From the NCBI GenBank assembly GCA_016720115.1, contig JADJXT010000002.1, positions 248,001-312,000 on the forward strand: DNA of 64,000 bases, written 5' to 3'. Shown here piece by piece: positions 33,624 to 42,248 of this stretch. Each line of letters opens with the position of its first letter. Position 1 is the first letter of the stretch. The stretch is from Sphingomonadales bacterium. Its GTDB lineage: Bacteria; Pseudomonadota; Alphaproteobacteria; Sphingomonadales; Sphingomonadaceae. A program made the translations under genes and the position numbers. The notes below the pieces were generated by a model. The model was given only the letters and a program-made list of their open reading frames with translations. It was not told the origin of the DNA and ran no database searches.

Positions 33624-34949
33624 TCATTTCTCGTTCGAGGCAATCAATCCCGGTTCCGCCTCGCCCGAATAGCGCGGCAGCGCTTCAATCATCGGCACAT
33701 CTTCCAGTTCGCGCTTGCCTGTCTCAATATTGAGTTCCGAAAACTTCCTGGCCGTCGACATGACATTTCGGTCAAAGCTACCGACAAAGTCGTTATACTG
33801 ACCGACGGCTCGACCAAGGCTGCCGCCCAACTTCCGCATATGTTCGGCCGCAACAGCAATCCTGTCATACATTTCCTTGCCCAGCGCGCCGATCTGCTTG
33901 GCTTCGCGTGCAAGCCCTTCCTGCCGCCATACGCTTGCCACGGTGCGCGCAATCGCCACCAGATTGGTCGGCGTCGCCAGCAATACGCGTTTTTCAAAGG
34001 CATGATCCCACAGCGTCGGATCATGTTCGAGCGCTGCGGCGAGGAAATGTTCGCCCGGAACGAACATGATCACATAATCAGGCGTATCGTCAAACTGGTC
34101 CCAATAGGCCTTGCGCGACAGTCCCTCGACATGGTTCTTCATCGAGGCTGTATGCCGCGTCATCGCAATCTGGCGCACGTCATCATCATCGGCGTTGAAG
34201 CCATCCTGATAGTCATTCAATGAAACCTTGGCGTCGATCACCAGACTGCGTCCGCCCGGCACACGAATGATGGCATCGGGCCGCAGACGAACGTCTTCGA
34301 CTGTAACGCTCGCCTCGGTTACGAAATCGACATGTTCGGACAGCCCGCAGCTTTCGAGGACATTTTTCAGCTGCTGCTCGCCCCAGCGGCCACGCGCCTT
34401 GGGGGCGTTGCGCAGCGAGTTGACCAGCCGTGCAGCTTCGCTCTGCACCCGTTCCTGCCCTGCCCGCATCTGATCGATCAGGCCGGTGAGCGCGCCATAG
34501 GCTTCGGTCCGATCTTTCTCGATCTTGCCGACCTGATCTTCATAGGCTTTCAAACGCTCGCCAACCGGTGCCAGCAATTGTTTCAGCCGCTCCTCATTCT
34601 TTTCGCCAGCCTGATGGAAACGTTCGTCCGCCCGCTGCAAAAAGGCCTGCTGGGCCTCGCCGAGCAGTTTCTGGCCGATTTCGCCAAACTGGGCCGCGAG
34701 CAAATCCTTGGCTTCGGACAGCCCCTTCAACTGCTCCTCAAAACCCCGCTCGCGTTCGTCCAGCGACGTTTCCAGCCTTGCCAGCCGGTCTTTCGCCGCA
34801 TCGCGTTCAACCACGACCTCATCGAGCATGGCGCGCAGCTGCACGACAGTTTCCGCACCGGCGCGTGCGGCCTTTCCGCCCATCAGCCAGCCAAACCCAA
34901 GACCTGCCAGCAATGCAACGATGATGATAATGGCAATTAACGGTTCCAA
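33624..34949 (-). CDS. rmuC: DNA recombination protein RmuC homologue
   Basis: The 441-residue protein has a single N-terminal membrane helix, a long coiled coil (about residues 30-190) and the conserved RmuC nuclease-like domain (RWGEQQLKNVLESCGL, LVIDAKVSLNDYQDGF, DYVIMFVPGEHFLAAALEHDP, ATPTNLVAIARTVASVWRQEGL). RmuC limits large inversions in E. coli; its biochemical activity is not established. TTG start with GGAG 6 bases ahead. Transcribed with a gene of the pssA direction but separated by 54 bases; convergent with the TrmH-like gene. Confidence 0.94.
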   Translation of the reverse strand: MEPLIAIIIIVALLAGLGFGWLMGGKAARAGAETVVQLRAMLDEVVVERDAAKDRLARLETSLDERERGFEEQLKGLSEAKDLLAAQFGEIGQKLLGEAQQAFLQRADERFHQAGEKNEERLKQLLAPVGERLKAYEDQVGKIEKDRTEAYGALTGLIDQMRAGQERVQSEAARLVNSLRNAPKARGRWGEQQLKNVLESCGLSEHVDFVTEASVTVEDVRLRPDAIIRVPGGRSLVIDAKVSLNDYQDGFNADDDDVRQIAMTRHTASMKNHVEGLSRKAYWDQFDDTPDYVIMFVPGEHFLAAALEHDPTLWDHAFEKRVLLATPTNLVAIARTVASVWRQEGLAREAKQIGALGKEMYDRIAVAAEHMRKLGGSLGRAVGQYNDFVGSFDRNVMSTARKFSELNIETGKRELEDVPMIEALPRYSGEAEPGLIASNEK

Positions 34950-35003
34950 TTCAAGCTCCGCATCAAGGAACGAATATGGAACATAGGTCCAACTGGCCGG
35001 GCG

Positions 35004-35771
35004 TCAAGCGCTTTGCACTGCTGCCCGGCGCGCGCGCTTCACCTTGGCATAGCTCAAAACGCTCAACGGGATCAGCCCGGCATACACCACACTGGCTAAA
35101 ATCAAGGCTATCCACGGCGCTGAAATCAACGCTGCCGCGAACAACCCCACCCCTGCCAGCGCCAGAAAACGGAACGCCCGACGAATGCGGATCGAACTCC
35201 AGCTGAAGGTCGCGACGTTCGAAATCATCAGCGCCGCAATCAGCAACATCCATGGGCCGATCAACCGATAGTCGCGCGCCCATTCGGCATTGGTTTCCAG
35301 CCAGACGGTCAGCGGCAACAGCGCCAGCCCTGCACCTGCAGGCGATGGCACGCCGGTGTTGAACCCGGCCGATTTATGCGGCTGATCATCGGCATCGATC
35401 CGCGCGTTGAAGCGCGCAAGGCGAAGGGCCGCGCACAAAACGAAGAACAGGCAAATCGTCCAGCCAAAGCGCGGCATGTGTTGCAACGCCCAGCTGTAAA
35501 TGATGAGCGACGGCGTGGCGCCAAAGGCGATCACATCCGACAGCGAATCCAGTTCCGCACCAAAGCGGCTCTCGCCCTTCAACAAGCGCGCGATGCGACC
35601 GTCCATCGCATCCAGCACGCCCGCAACAACGACTGACAGCAATGCGGCATCCCAGATACCCTGCATTGCAAACCAGACGCCAGAAAGGCCGGTGCAAAGC
35701 GCCATTGCGGTCACCGCATTAGGCGCAAGTGCGCGCAACGAAATTCCCGGACGAGGATTGCGATCGGTCAT
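35004..35771 (-). CDS. pssA: CDP-diacylglycerol--serine O-phosphatidyltransferase
   Basis: About 255 residues with multiple membrane helices. The CDP-alcohol phosphatidyltransferase signature is present (DAMDGRIARLLKGESRFG then AELDSLSDVIAFGATPS). It makes phosphatidylserine, the substrate of the adjacent psd product. The start is ATG 35771 (MTDRNPRPG); the longer frame to 35936 would run into psd and has no homology. The last residues are basic. It is cotranscribed with psd, 31 bases upstream. Confidence 0.95.
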   Translation of the reverse strand: MTDRNPRPGISLRALAPNAVTAMALCTGLSGVWFAMQGIWDAALLSVVVAGVLDAMDGRIARLLKGESRFGAELDSLSDVIAFGATPSLIIYSWALQHMPRFGWTICLFFVLCAALRLARFNARIDADDQPHKSAGFNTGVPSPAGAGLALLPLTVWLETNAEWARDYRLIGPWMLLIAALMISNVATFSWSSIRIRRAFRFLALAGVGLFAAALISAPWIALILASVVYAGLIPLSVLSYAKVKRARRAAVQSA

Positions 35772-35802
35772 GATGCTGATGTCGGACTGACGCCAATGCC
35801 TG

Positions 35803-36537
35803 TCAATGGGCGATTGCCCGCAGATCCTGGTCGACGCCGATTTCGGCGAGGATTGTTTCCCCCGCGATGCAGCGCTGCCCCTTGATGATGCGCGGAGCGG
35901 TGCCGTGCGGCAGATAGACATCGACGCGACTGCCAAAGCGGATCAGGCCAACGCGCTGCCCCGCCGCGACCACATCGCCTTCCTTCACGAAAGCCACGAT
36001 ACGGCGGGCGACAAGGCCGGCAATCTGGGTGAAACCGATACGCACACCGTCGGGCCGTTCGACCAGAAAATGCTGGCGTTCATTTTCCTCGCTGGCCTTG
36101 TCCAGATCGGCATTCAGGAACTTGCCCGCAATATAGGCGACGCGTTTGATCGTCCCGCGAATGGGCGCCCGATTGATGTGCACGTCGAACACGCTCATGA
36201 AGATAGACACACGCGTCATCGGTTGGTCGCCGAGGCCTGCCGGGCCAGCCAGTTCGGGTGGCGGTGGCACTTTTTCGATAAGCGTGACCAAGCCGTCGGC
36301 AGGCGCGACGACGAAACGATCATCCACCGGCGTGGCACGCGCAGGATCGCGGAAAAAGGCCAGAGTCCAGATGGTGATGCCCGCCATCGGCCATGCGAGC
36401 GTTTCCCATGCCATGAAGGCAAAGATCGCCGTTACCGCCGCAGCGATGAGGCCGAATTTGCGCCCCTCCGGATGGACCGGAGGAAACGACCATTTTGCGA
36501 CCCCGGTGCCCCGGTTTGTCAATTCTTGCTTTGTCAT
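35803..36537 (-). CDS. psd: Phosphatidylserine decarboxylase (short, archaeal-type)
   Basis: About 244 residues, the short form. There are two N-terminal hydrophobic segments (about residues 25-60, ending FFRDPAR) and the FMSVFDVHINRAPI motif. Self-cleavage occurs at RFGS (Gly202-Ser203) and creates the pyruvoyl group. It converts phosphatidylserine to phosphatidylethanolamine at the membrane. The start ATG 36537 follows the homology; the frame open to 36645 is rejected. It is the first gene of the psd-pssA pair. Confidence 0.95.
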   Translation of the reverse strand: MTKQELTNRGTGVAKWSFPPVHPEGRKFGLIAAAVTAIFAFMAWETLAWPMAGITIWTLAFFRDPARATPVDDRFVVAPADGLVTLIEKVPPPPELAGPAGLGDQPMTRVSIFMSVFDVHINRAPIRGTIKRVAYIAGKFLNADLDKASEENERQHFLVERPDGVRIGFTQIAGLVARRIVAFVKEGDVVAAGQRVGLIRFGSRVDVYLPHGTAPRIIKGQRCIAGETILAEIGVDQDLRAIAH

Positions 36538-36601
36538 TGCGCGGCCTTCTAGGGCCAGCGGCACGATGTTACAACTGTTAGCTGCGCATCGAGCCAATGC
36601 G

Positions 36602-36619
36602 CAGATTGTCGACAATCTG
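36602..36619. promoter_or_regulatory. Perfect 18-bp palindrome upstream of GntR gene, probable operator
   Basis: CAGATTGTCGACAATCTG is a perfect palindrome 35 bases before the start of the GntR regulator, and the sequence TTGACAATC repeats just after it. ATTGTnnACAAT-like palindromes are typical of FadR/FCD-type GntR regulators, so autoregulation is likely. Which half-sites are bound is inference. Confidence 0.7.
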
Positions 36620-36654
36620 TTGACAATCTTCCCGCAGCCCTTCACCCAGTCTCA

Positions 36655-37317
36655 ATGCCTACAACCTTCACCAGCATTGGCGCTACAGCCAGCCGGGCCA
36701 AGCCGACCGCAGCGGAAATCGCGCGTAGCATCGTCGAAGGGCTGGAGGCTGGCGAGTTCACACCGGGCCAACGCATGGTCGAAGCCGACCTGTGCCTGCG
36801 TTTCGGGGTTGGCAGACAGATTATCCGCGAAGCGCTGCAGCATCTGAACGCTTATGGCGTCGTCGCGCTTGAGCCAAACCGCGGTGCGCACATCATTCAC
36901 GTAACGCGCGAAGAAGCGGTGATGACACTCGAACTTACCGAACTGTTGTTCGGGCTGGTGTCACGCAGCGCGGCCCGGCGCATAGCTGCGGGCGGCAACG
37001 GATCGCGCCTGTCGGATGCGATCGGGGAACTGCTGGCCTCTGCACAAACGGACGATCCGGCAGACTATATGCGCGCGCGCCGCCATTTGTTTGCAGCGCT
37101 GTCACATATTGCAAGCAATCCCGAATTGAACCGAATCATGGAGCAGGTCCGCGTCCATGTGATGCGCGCCCAGTTCGGCTTTGCCGCATTCAAATCAGGC
37201 CATGCGCACGAATTGGCCGAGATTGGTCGAACGGTACTCGCAGGAAATTCGGAAGCAGCGGAGGAATTGAGCCGGGCATATGTCCGCCGGATCCGCGAAC
37301 TCCTGCAACAGATATAA
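36655..37317 (+). CDS. GntR-family transcriptional regulator (FCD type)
   Basis: The 220-residue protein has an N-terminal winged-helix domain (EIARSIVEGLEAGEFTPGQR, then ADLCLRFGVGRQIIREAL, with ALEPNRGAHIIHV as the wing) and an all-helical C-terminal domain of the FCD type, with possible metal-binding residues. It probably senses a small organic acid or amino acid and regulates itself and the amidohydrolase gene 22 bases downstream. A perfect palindrome lies in the 117-base gap ahead of it. The ligand is unknown. Confidence 0.88.
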   Translation: MPTTFTSIGATASRAKPTAAEIARSIVEGLEAGEFTPGQRMVEADLCLRFGVGRQIIREALQHLNAYGVVALEPNRGAHIIHVTREEAVMTLELTELLFGLVSRSAARRIAAGGNGSRLSDAIGELLASAQTDDPADYMRARRHLFAALSHIASNPELNRIMEQVRVHVMRAQFGFAAFKSGHAHELAEIGRTVLAGNSEAAEELSRAYVRRIRELLQQI

Positions 37318-37339
37318 ATATTGGGAGAGAGGAAAAACC

Positions 37340-39070
37340 ATGGACTATGATCTCGTCATTCGGAACGGCCAGATAATGGACGGCAGCGGCGAGCCCGCCT
37401 TTACAGGCGATGTCGGGGTTCGCGATGGAAAGATTGTCGCCGTTGGCACTGTCGACGGAACGGCAGCGAACGAGATTGACGCTGGCGGAAAGCTGGTCAC
37501 ACCGGGCTTTGTCGATATCCACACCCATTTCGATGGGCAGGCGACATGGGAAAACCGGATGGCTCCATCCTCAAACCATGGCGTGACCACGGTGCTGATG
37601 GGCAATTGCGGCGTCGGTTTCGCTCCATGCCGCCCGCACCAACGCGACATGCTGGTCAAACTGATGGAGGGTGTGGAGGATATTCCCGAAGTCGTGATGG
37701 TCGATGGCCTGCCATGGAACTGGGAGACCTTCCCCGATTATCTGAACGCCCTCGCAGAGCGCGAACTTGATGTTGATGTGGCCACGCAAGTACCGCACTC
37801 GGCGGTGCGCATCTTCGTGATGGGCGAACGCGCGGCACGGCATGAACCGCCAACTGCGGACGATCTGGCGCAAATGCGGGCATTGGTGAAGGAAGCGATT
37901 GAAGCAGGCGCCTTTGGCGTGACGACTTCGCGCAACATGATGCACCGGACGCGCGCTGGCGAACTTGCCCCCAGCCTGTATTCCGAATTTGACGAACTTT
38001 GCGCGCTGATGGACGGGCTGGTCGAAGCCAAGGCAGGCGTTTTCCAGATGATCCCTGCCCCCGCCAACGACGCAGAAGAGGAATTCGCATTGCTGCGCGG
38101 ATTGGCCGAGCACGGCAAGCGCCCGGTGTCCTTCACATTGCTCGACGTGCCGGGTCAGCCCGGCGCTGGCTGGCGCTCGATGCTGCGCGGGCTGGAACAG
38201 GCAAAGCGCGATGGCCTGCAGATGCGCGGTCAGGTCGCCCCTCGCCCTGTCGGCATGTTCTATGGCCTCGATCTCAGCCTGCACCCCTTCAGCTCGCATC
38301 CAAGCTACAAGACAATCGCGGGCCTGCCCTTGGCAGAGCGGGTAGCGAAAATGCGCGATCCGGCATTCCGCGCGCAATTGCTTTCCGAAAGCCCGGAAGA
38401 CAGCAATCCGGTGACGCTGACATTGATCAACGCTTTCCGCGCCACCAACGAATGGGAAGACGGACGCCCGAACTATGAACCCGATCGTGCCAACAGCATG
38501 GAAGCACGCGCACTGGCAGCCGCGCAAAGTGTCGAGGAATTTGCCTATGACAGGCTGCTACAGGACGAAGGACGCCGCATGTTCTATCTGCCCGCAGCCA
38601 ATTATACCGAAGGCAATCTGTCTGCAGTGCGCGAGATGCTGGGCCATCCAGATACCGTCATGGCGCTGGCAGACGGCGGTGCGCATTACGGCCTGATCTG
38701 CGATTCCAGCTTCCCGACCTATTACCTCCAGCGTTGGGCACGCGATGCCGCCGAAGGCGAGCGCATCGATTTGCCGCTGGCCATTGCAGAACTCACCTCG
38801 AAAACGGCAGCAACCGTCGGGTTGACCGACCGCGGACTGGTTGCGCCGGGGATGAAGGCCGATCTCAACATCATCGACTTCGATGCCCTGCAGCTGCGTG
38901 TTCCGGAAATCGTCTATGACCTTCCGGCGGGTGGCAAGCGGATGCTGCAAAAGGTGGATGGCATCGTTGCAACAATCGTCAATGGCAAGGTTACATATCG
39001 CAACGGCGAACCCACTGGAGAACTGCCCGGCAGGCTGGTCCGCAGGAATACACTGCAACTCGCTGCCTGA
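37340..39070 (+). CDS. D-aminoacylase-type amidohydrolase (N-acyl-D-amino-acid deacylase family)
   Basis: The 576-residue protein has the amidohydrolase metal motif HTHFDGQ (His61, His63), the family-specific Cys90 in GNCGVGF, which ligates zinc in D-aminoacylase, and a late Asp in LADGGAHYG. Length and residues match COG3653. It cleaves N-acyl-D-amino acids or related amides; some relatives act on other substrates, so the precise role is open. The start is ATG 37340 with GAGAGGA about 6 bases ahead. Likely co-transcribed with the upstream GntR gene. No signal peptide is seen. Confidence 0.85.
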   Translation: MDYDLVIRNGQIMDGSGEPAFTGDVGVRDGKIVAVGTVDGTAANEIDAGGKLVTPGFVDIHTHFDGQATWENRMAPSSNHGVTTVLMGNCGVGFAPCRPHQRDMLVKLMEGVEDIPEVVMVDGLPWNWETFPDYLNALAERELDVDVATQVPHSAVRIFVMGERAARHEPPTADDLAQMRALVKEAIEAGAFGVTTSRNMMHRTRAGELAPSLYSEFDELCALMDGLVEAKAGVFQMIPAPANDAEEEFALLRGLAEHGKRPVSFTLLDVPGQPGAGWRSMLRGLEQAKRDGLQMRGQVAPRPVGMFYGLDLSLHPFSSHPSYKTIAGLPLAERVAKMRDPAFRAQLLSESPEDSNPVTLTLINAFRATNEWEDGRPNYEPDRANSMEARALAAAQSVEEFAYDRLLQDEGRRMFYLPAANYTEGNLSAVREMLGHPDTVMALADGGAHYGLICDSSFPTYYLQRWARDAAEGERIDLPLAIAELTSKTAATVGLTDRGLVAPGMKADLNIIDFDALQLRVPEIVYDLPAGGKRMLQKVDGIVATIVNGKVTYRNGEPTGELPGRLVRRNTLQLAA

Positions 39071-39193
39071 CGGCAATTTAGTGCTTTGGTCTGACGACCG
39101 ATCTGTCGCCGTACAGGCAGTTGATTGGTCGTCAAACTTTGCTATGGCGCAGGCGCAAACAACAGAGAATCCCCGAAGGAAAGCAGCTTAGCC

Positions 39194-40417
39194 ATGGCAA
39201 AAATCAAGGTGAAGAACCCCGTCGTCGAGCTTGATGGCGACGAAATGACCCGGATCATCTGGGAATGGATCCGCGAACGCCTGATTTTGCCTTATCTCGA
39301 CATCGACCTGAAATATTACGATCTGGGCGTTGAGGCCCGCGACGCGACCGACGACAAGATCACCGTCGACGCAGCAAACGCCATCAAGCAATATGGCGTC
39401 GGCGTGAAATGCGCGACCATCACGCCTGACGAAGCCCGCGTCGAGGAATTCAACCTCAAGAAAATGTGGAAATCGCCCAACGGCACGATCCGCAACATTC
39501 TGGGTGGCGTGGTTTTCCGTGAACCGATCGTGATCGAAAATGTCCCGCGCCTGATCCCCGGCTGGACCGATCCTATCGTCGTCGGACGTCATGCCTTTGG
39601 CGACCAATATCGCGCAACTGATACGCTGATCCCCGGCCCGGGCACGCTGCGTCTCGTTTTTGACGGCGACGATGGTGAGAAAATCGACCTCGAAGTTTTC
39701 AAATTCCCCAGCAGCGGCGTCGCCATGGCGATGTACAATCTCGATGATTCCATCCGGGATTTCGCGCGCGCTTCGCTCAACTACGGCCTCAACCTTGGCT
39801 GGCCTGTTTACCTGTCGACCAAGAACACCATCCTCAAGGCCTATGACGGCCGCTTCAAGGATCTGTTCCAGGAAGTGTTCGACACCGAAGGCTTCAAGGA
39901 AAAATTTGCCGCTGCCGGTATCGTTTACGAACACCGTCTGATCGACGACATGGTCGCCTCGGCCCTGAAATGGAGCGGCAAGTTCGTATGGGCGTGCAAA
40001 AATTATGACGGCGACGTCCAGTCGGACCAGGTTGCTCAGGGTTTCGGCTCACTCGGCCTGATGACCTCGATCCTGATGACGCCCGATGGCAAAACCGTTG
40101 AGGCCGAAGCCGCGCACGGCACCGTTACCCGCCACTATCGCCAGCACCAGCAGGGCAAGGCGACTTCGACCAACCCGATTGCGTCGATTTTTGCCTGGAC
40201 CGGCGGCCTCAAGTTCCGCGGCAAATTCGATGACACACCCGATGTGACGCGCTTTGCCGAAACGCTGGAGCAAGTCTGCATCGAAACCGTCGAAAGCGGC
40301 GCGATGACCAAGGACCTCGCCATCCTGATTGGCCCCGATCAGGCGTGGATGACCACGGAGCAGTTCTTCGAAGCAGTTCGCGCCAATCTCGAAACAAAAA
40401 TGGCCAACTGGAAGTAA
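39194..40417 (+). CDS. icd: Isocitrate dehydrogenase, NADP-dependent (eukaryote-like form)
   Basis: About 407 residues. It oxidatively decarboxylates isocitrate to 2-oxoglutarate. VELDGDEMTRIIW near the N-terminus, SPNGTIRNILGGVVFREPI (substrate-binding) and AHGTVTRHYRQHQ are typical of the homodimeric class shared by alphaproteobacteria and mitochondria. The ATG at 39194 is chosen; the frame is open to 39125 but lacks homology. It lies in its own transcript in front of an antiporter gene, and makes the substrate of the korAB enzyme. Confidence 0.96.
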   Translation: MAKIKVKNPVVELDGDEMTRIIWEWIRERLILPYLDIDLKYYDLGVEARDATDDKITVDAANAIKQYGVGVKCATITPDEARVEEFNLKKMWKSPNGTIRNILGGVVFREPIVIENVPRLIPGWTDPIVVGRHAFGDQYRATDTLIPGPGTLRLVFDGDDGEKIDLEVFKFPSSGVAMAMYNLDDSIRDFARASLNYGLNLGWPVYLSTKNTILKAYDGRFKDLFQEVFDTEGFKEKFAAAGIVYEHRLIDDMVASALKWSGKFVWACKNYDGDVQSDQVAQGFGSLGLMTSILMTPDGKTVEAEAAHGTVTRHYRQHQQGKATSTNPIASIFAWTGGLKFRGKFDDTPDVTRFAETLEQVCIETVESGAMTKDLAILIGPDQAWMTTEQFFEAVRANLETKMANWK

Positions 40418-40437
40418 ATTGCTGACATCGGCGGCTC

Positions 40438-40457
40438 GCTCCCCTTAAAAGGGGAGC
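40438..40457 (+). promoter_or_regulatory. Hairpin directly at the antiporter start codon
   Basis: GCTCCCCTT and AAGGGGAGC are perfect inverted arms separated by only 2 bases, ending 1 base before the ATG at 40458. GGGGAG, the best Shine-Dalgarno-like sequence, is in the right arm, so it would be hidden when the hairpin forms. It could also be part of a repeat or an icd terminator. Confidence 0.5.
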
Positions 40458-42248
40458 ATGGCCGCCGAACTGCATACCGAAGGACTGAACAACGCGCTCA
40501 TCATCTTGGGCGCGGCAGGGATTGTTATTCCCGCATTTGCCCGACTACGGATCACCCCCATCATCGGTTTCCTGCTGGTGGGCGTTCTGGTTGGTCCCAT
40601 GGGATTGGGCGCCTTCGCCAGCCAATATCCCTGGCTGCGCTGGGTAACCATTTCAGAAACCGAAGAAATTGCCCGCATCGGTGAATTCGGCATCATCCTG
40701 TTGCTGTTCGGAATCGGGCTGGAGCTTTCGTTCCGAAGGCTCTGGCGGATGCGCAAACAGGTGTTCGGGCTGGGCGCGGCAGAGCTGTTTGGCGGGGCAT
40801 TGTTGATCGGAGGAGCGCTGTTCGCCGTCGGTTACAGCGCAACCGAGGCCATCGGATTGGGCCTTGCACTCTCGCTTTCATCGACAGCATTGGTGCTCCC
40901 GATTGCCGGAACAACATCGTCGGTTGGCCGTTCGGCCTTTGCCATGCTGTTGTTCGAAGATCTGGCAATCGTCCCCATCATCTTCGTCCTCGGTGTTCTT
41001 GGTCCGCAGGCCGCAAGCGGGGGAGGATGGGACGCGCTTTTGTCCGTCGCGTGGCAGGGATTGGTTGTTATCATCGCGATGCTAGTTGCCGGACGATTTC
41101 TGCTGCCTCCCCTCTTCGGACAGGCTGCACGGACCAAAAGCCCCGAATTGTTCATCGCCGCAACGCTGCTGATCGTCATCCTGTCGGGTCTCGCGACGGC
41201 TGCCGTTGGCTTGTCGCCGATAGTCGGGGCCTTGATCGCTGGTCTGTTGATTGCCGAAACCGATTACCGGGGCGAGGTCGAAACCGTCGTTGAGCCGTTC
41301 AAGGGGCTGGCACTCGGCGTTTTCCTGATCAGCATAGGAATGCAGATCGATATCGGGTTCATATTATCGAATTGGCAGAAACTGGCCGCAGCGGTCGTTC
41401 TGGCAGTGGTCGTCAACGCCTTTGTCGTCAGCAGCCTGTTGAAATTCGCCGGTGCGCGACCGGGCGTTGCCACAGAGACTGGTTTCCTGATGGCCAGCCC
41501 ATCGGAAACGACGTTGATCGTTTTGGGGGCGGCAAGCGCGGCGCAGATTATCGATCCCGAAACTGCAAAATTCTGGCAAGTCACCACCGCCATCGGCTTG
41601 CTGATAACGCCGATATTGGCCCGGATCGGCCATGACATCTCACGCCGAATACAGGTGCGGTCGAGCGGGTCGGCGCTCGACGACGAAATAACCGACAATA
41701 GGGAGCCACGTACCGTGATTGTCGGTTTTGGTCGTGTGGGACAGCTGGTGGCAGAAATGCTGCAGACCCACCAGCAACCCTATATTGCCGTCGAACATAA
41801 TGTTGACGCGGTGGTTGCGGCACGTCGCGACGGATATAATGTTATCTTTGGCGATGTCGGCAAGCCGCGGACACTGCACCGCCTGCACCTTGATAATGCC
41901 AAGGCGCTGGTGCTGACGATGAATGATCCGGTGCAGGCGGCCAAAACGGTGAAGCGCATCCGCCCCGAATATCCCACCCTTACTATCGTCGCGCGCGCGC
42001 GCGATGCAGAGCATGCGGCAGAACTCTACCTTGCTGGCGCAAGCGATGCGGTGCCGGAAACGCTCGAAAGCTCATTGCAGTTGTCCGAAGCAGTATTGGT
42101 CGATCTGGGGGTCGCGATGGGGCCGGTGATCGCCTCTATCCACGAGAAACGCGACGAGTTCCGTCGCGCGATCAAGGAGGCCGGGGAACTGGACGAAGCC
42201 CCCCGACTCAAATTGCGCAGCAGGCTCAACCCGCAAGCGCAGCCTTGA
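40458..42248 (+). CDS. KefB/KefC-type monovalent cation:proton antiporter with Rossmann RCK domain
   Basis: The 596-residue protein has about 12 membrane helices (residues 15-390; CPA2 Na/H exchanger fold with GFLLVGVLVGP, LSLSSTALVLP, FEDLAIVP) and a C-terminal nucleotide-binding domain beginning RTVIVGFGRVGQLVAEML (about residue 420-435). It probably exports K+ or Na+ in exchange for protons at the inner membrane, gated by a dinucleotide or glutathione adduct. Its last 23 bases overlap the 3' end of alaS on the other strand. Start codon ATG 40458 is preceded by a hairpin. Confidence 0.9.
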   Translation: MAAELHTEGLNNALIILGAAGIVIPAFARLRITPIIGFLLVGVLVGPMGLGAFASQYPWLRWVTISETEEIARIGEFGIILLLFGIGLELSFRRLWRMRKQVFGLGAAELFGGALLIGGALFAVGYSATEAIGLGLALSLSSTALVLPIAGTTSSVGRSAFAMLLFEDLAIVPIIFVLGVLGPQAASGGGWDALLSVAWQGLVVIIAMLVAGRFLLPPLFGQAARTKSPELFIAATLLIVILSGLATAAVGLSPIVGALIAGLLIAETDYRGEVETVVEPFKGLALGVFLISIGMQIDIGFILSNWQKLAAAVVLAVVVNAFVVSSLLKFAGARPGVATETGFLMASPSETTLIVLGAASAAQIIDPETAKFWQVTTAIGLLITPILARIGHDISRRIQVRSSGSALDDEITDNREPRTVIVGFGRVGQLVAEMLQTHQQPYIAVEHNVDAVVAARRDGYNVIFGDVGKPRTLHRLHLDNAKALVLTMNDPVQAAKTVKRIRPEYPTLTIVARARDAEHAAELYLAGASDAVPETLESSLQLSEAVLVDLGVAMGPVIASIHEKRDEFRRAIKEAGELDEAPRLKLRSRLNPQAQP

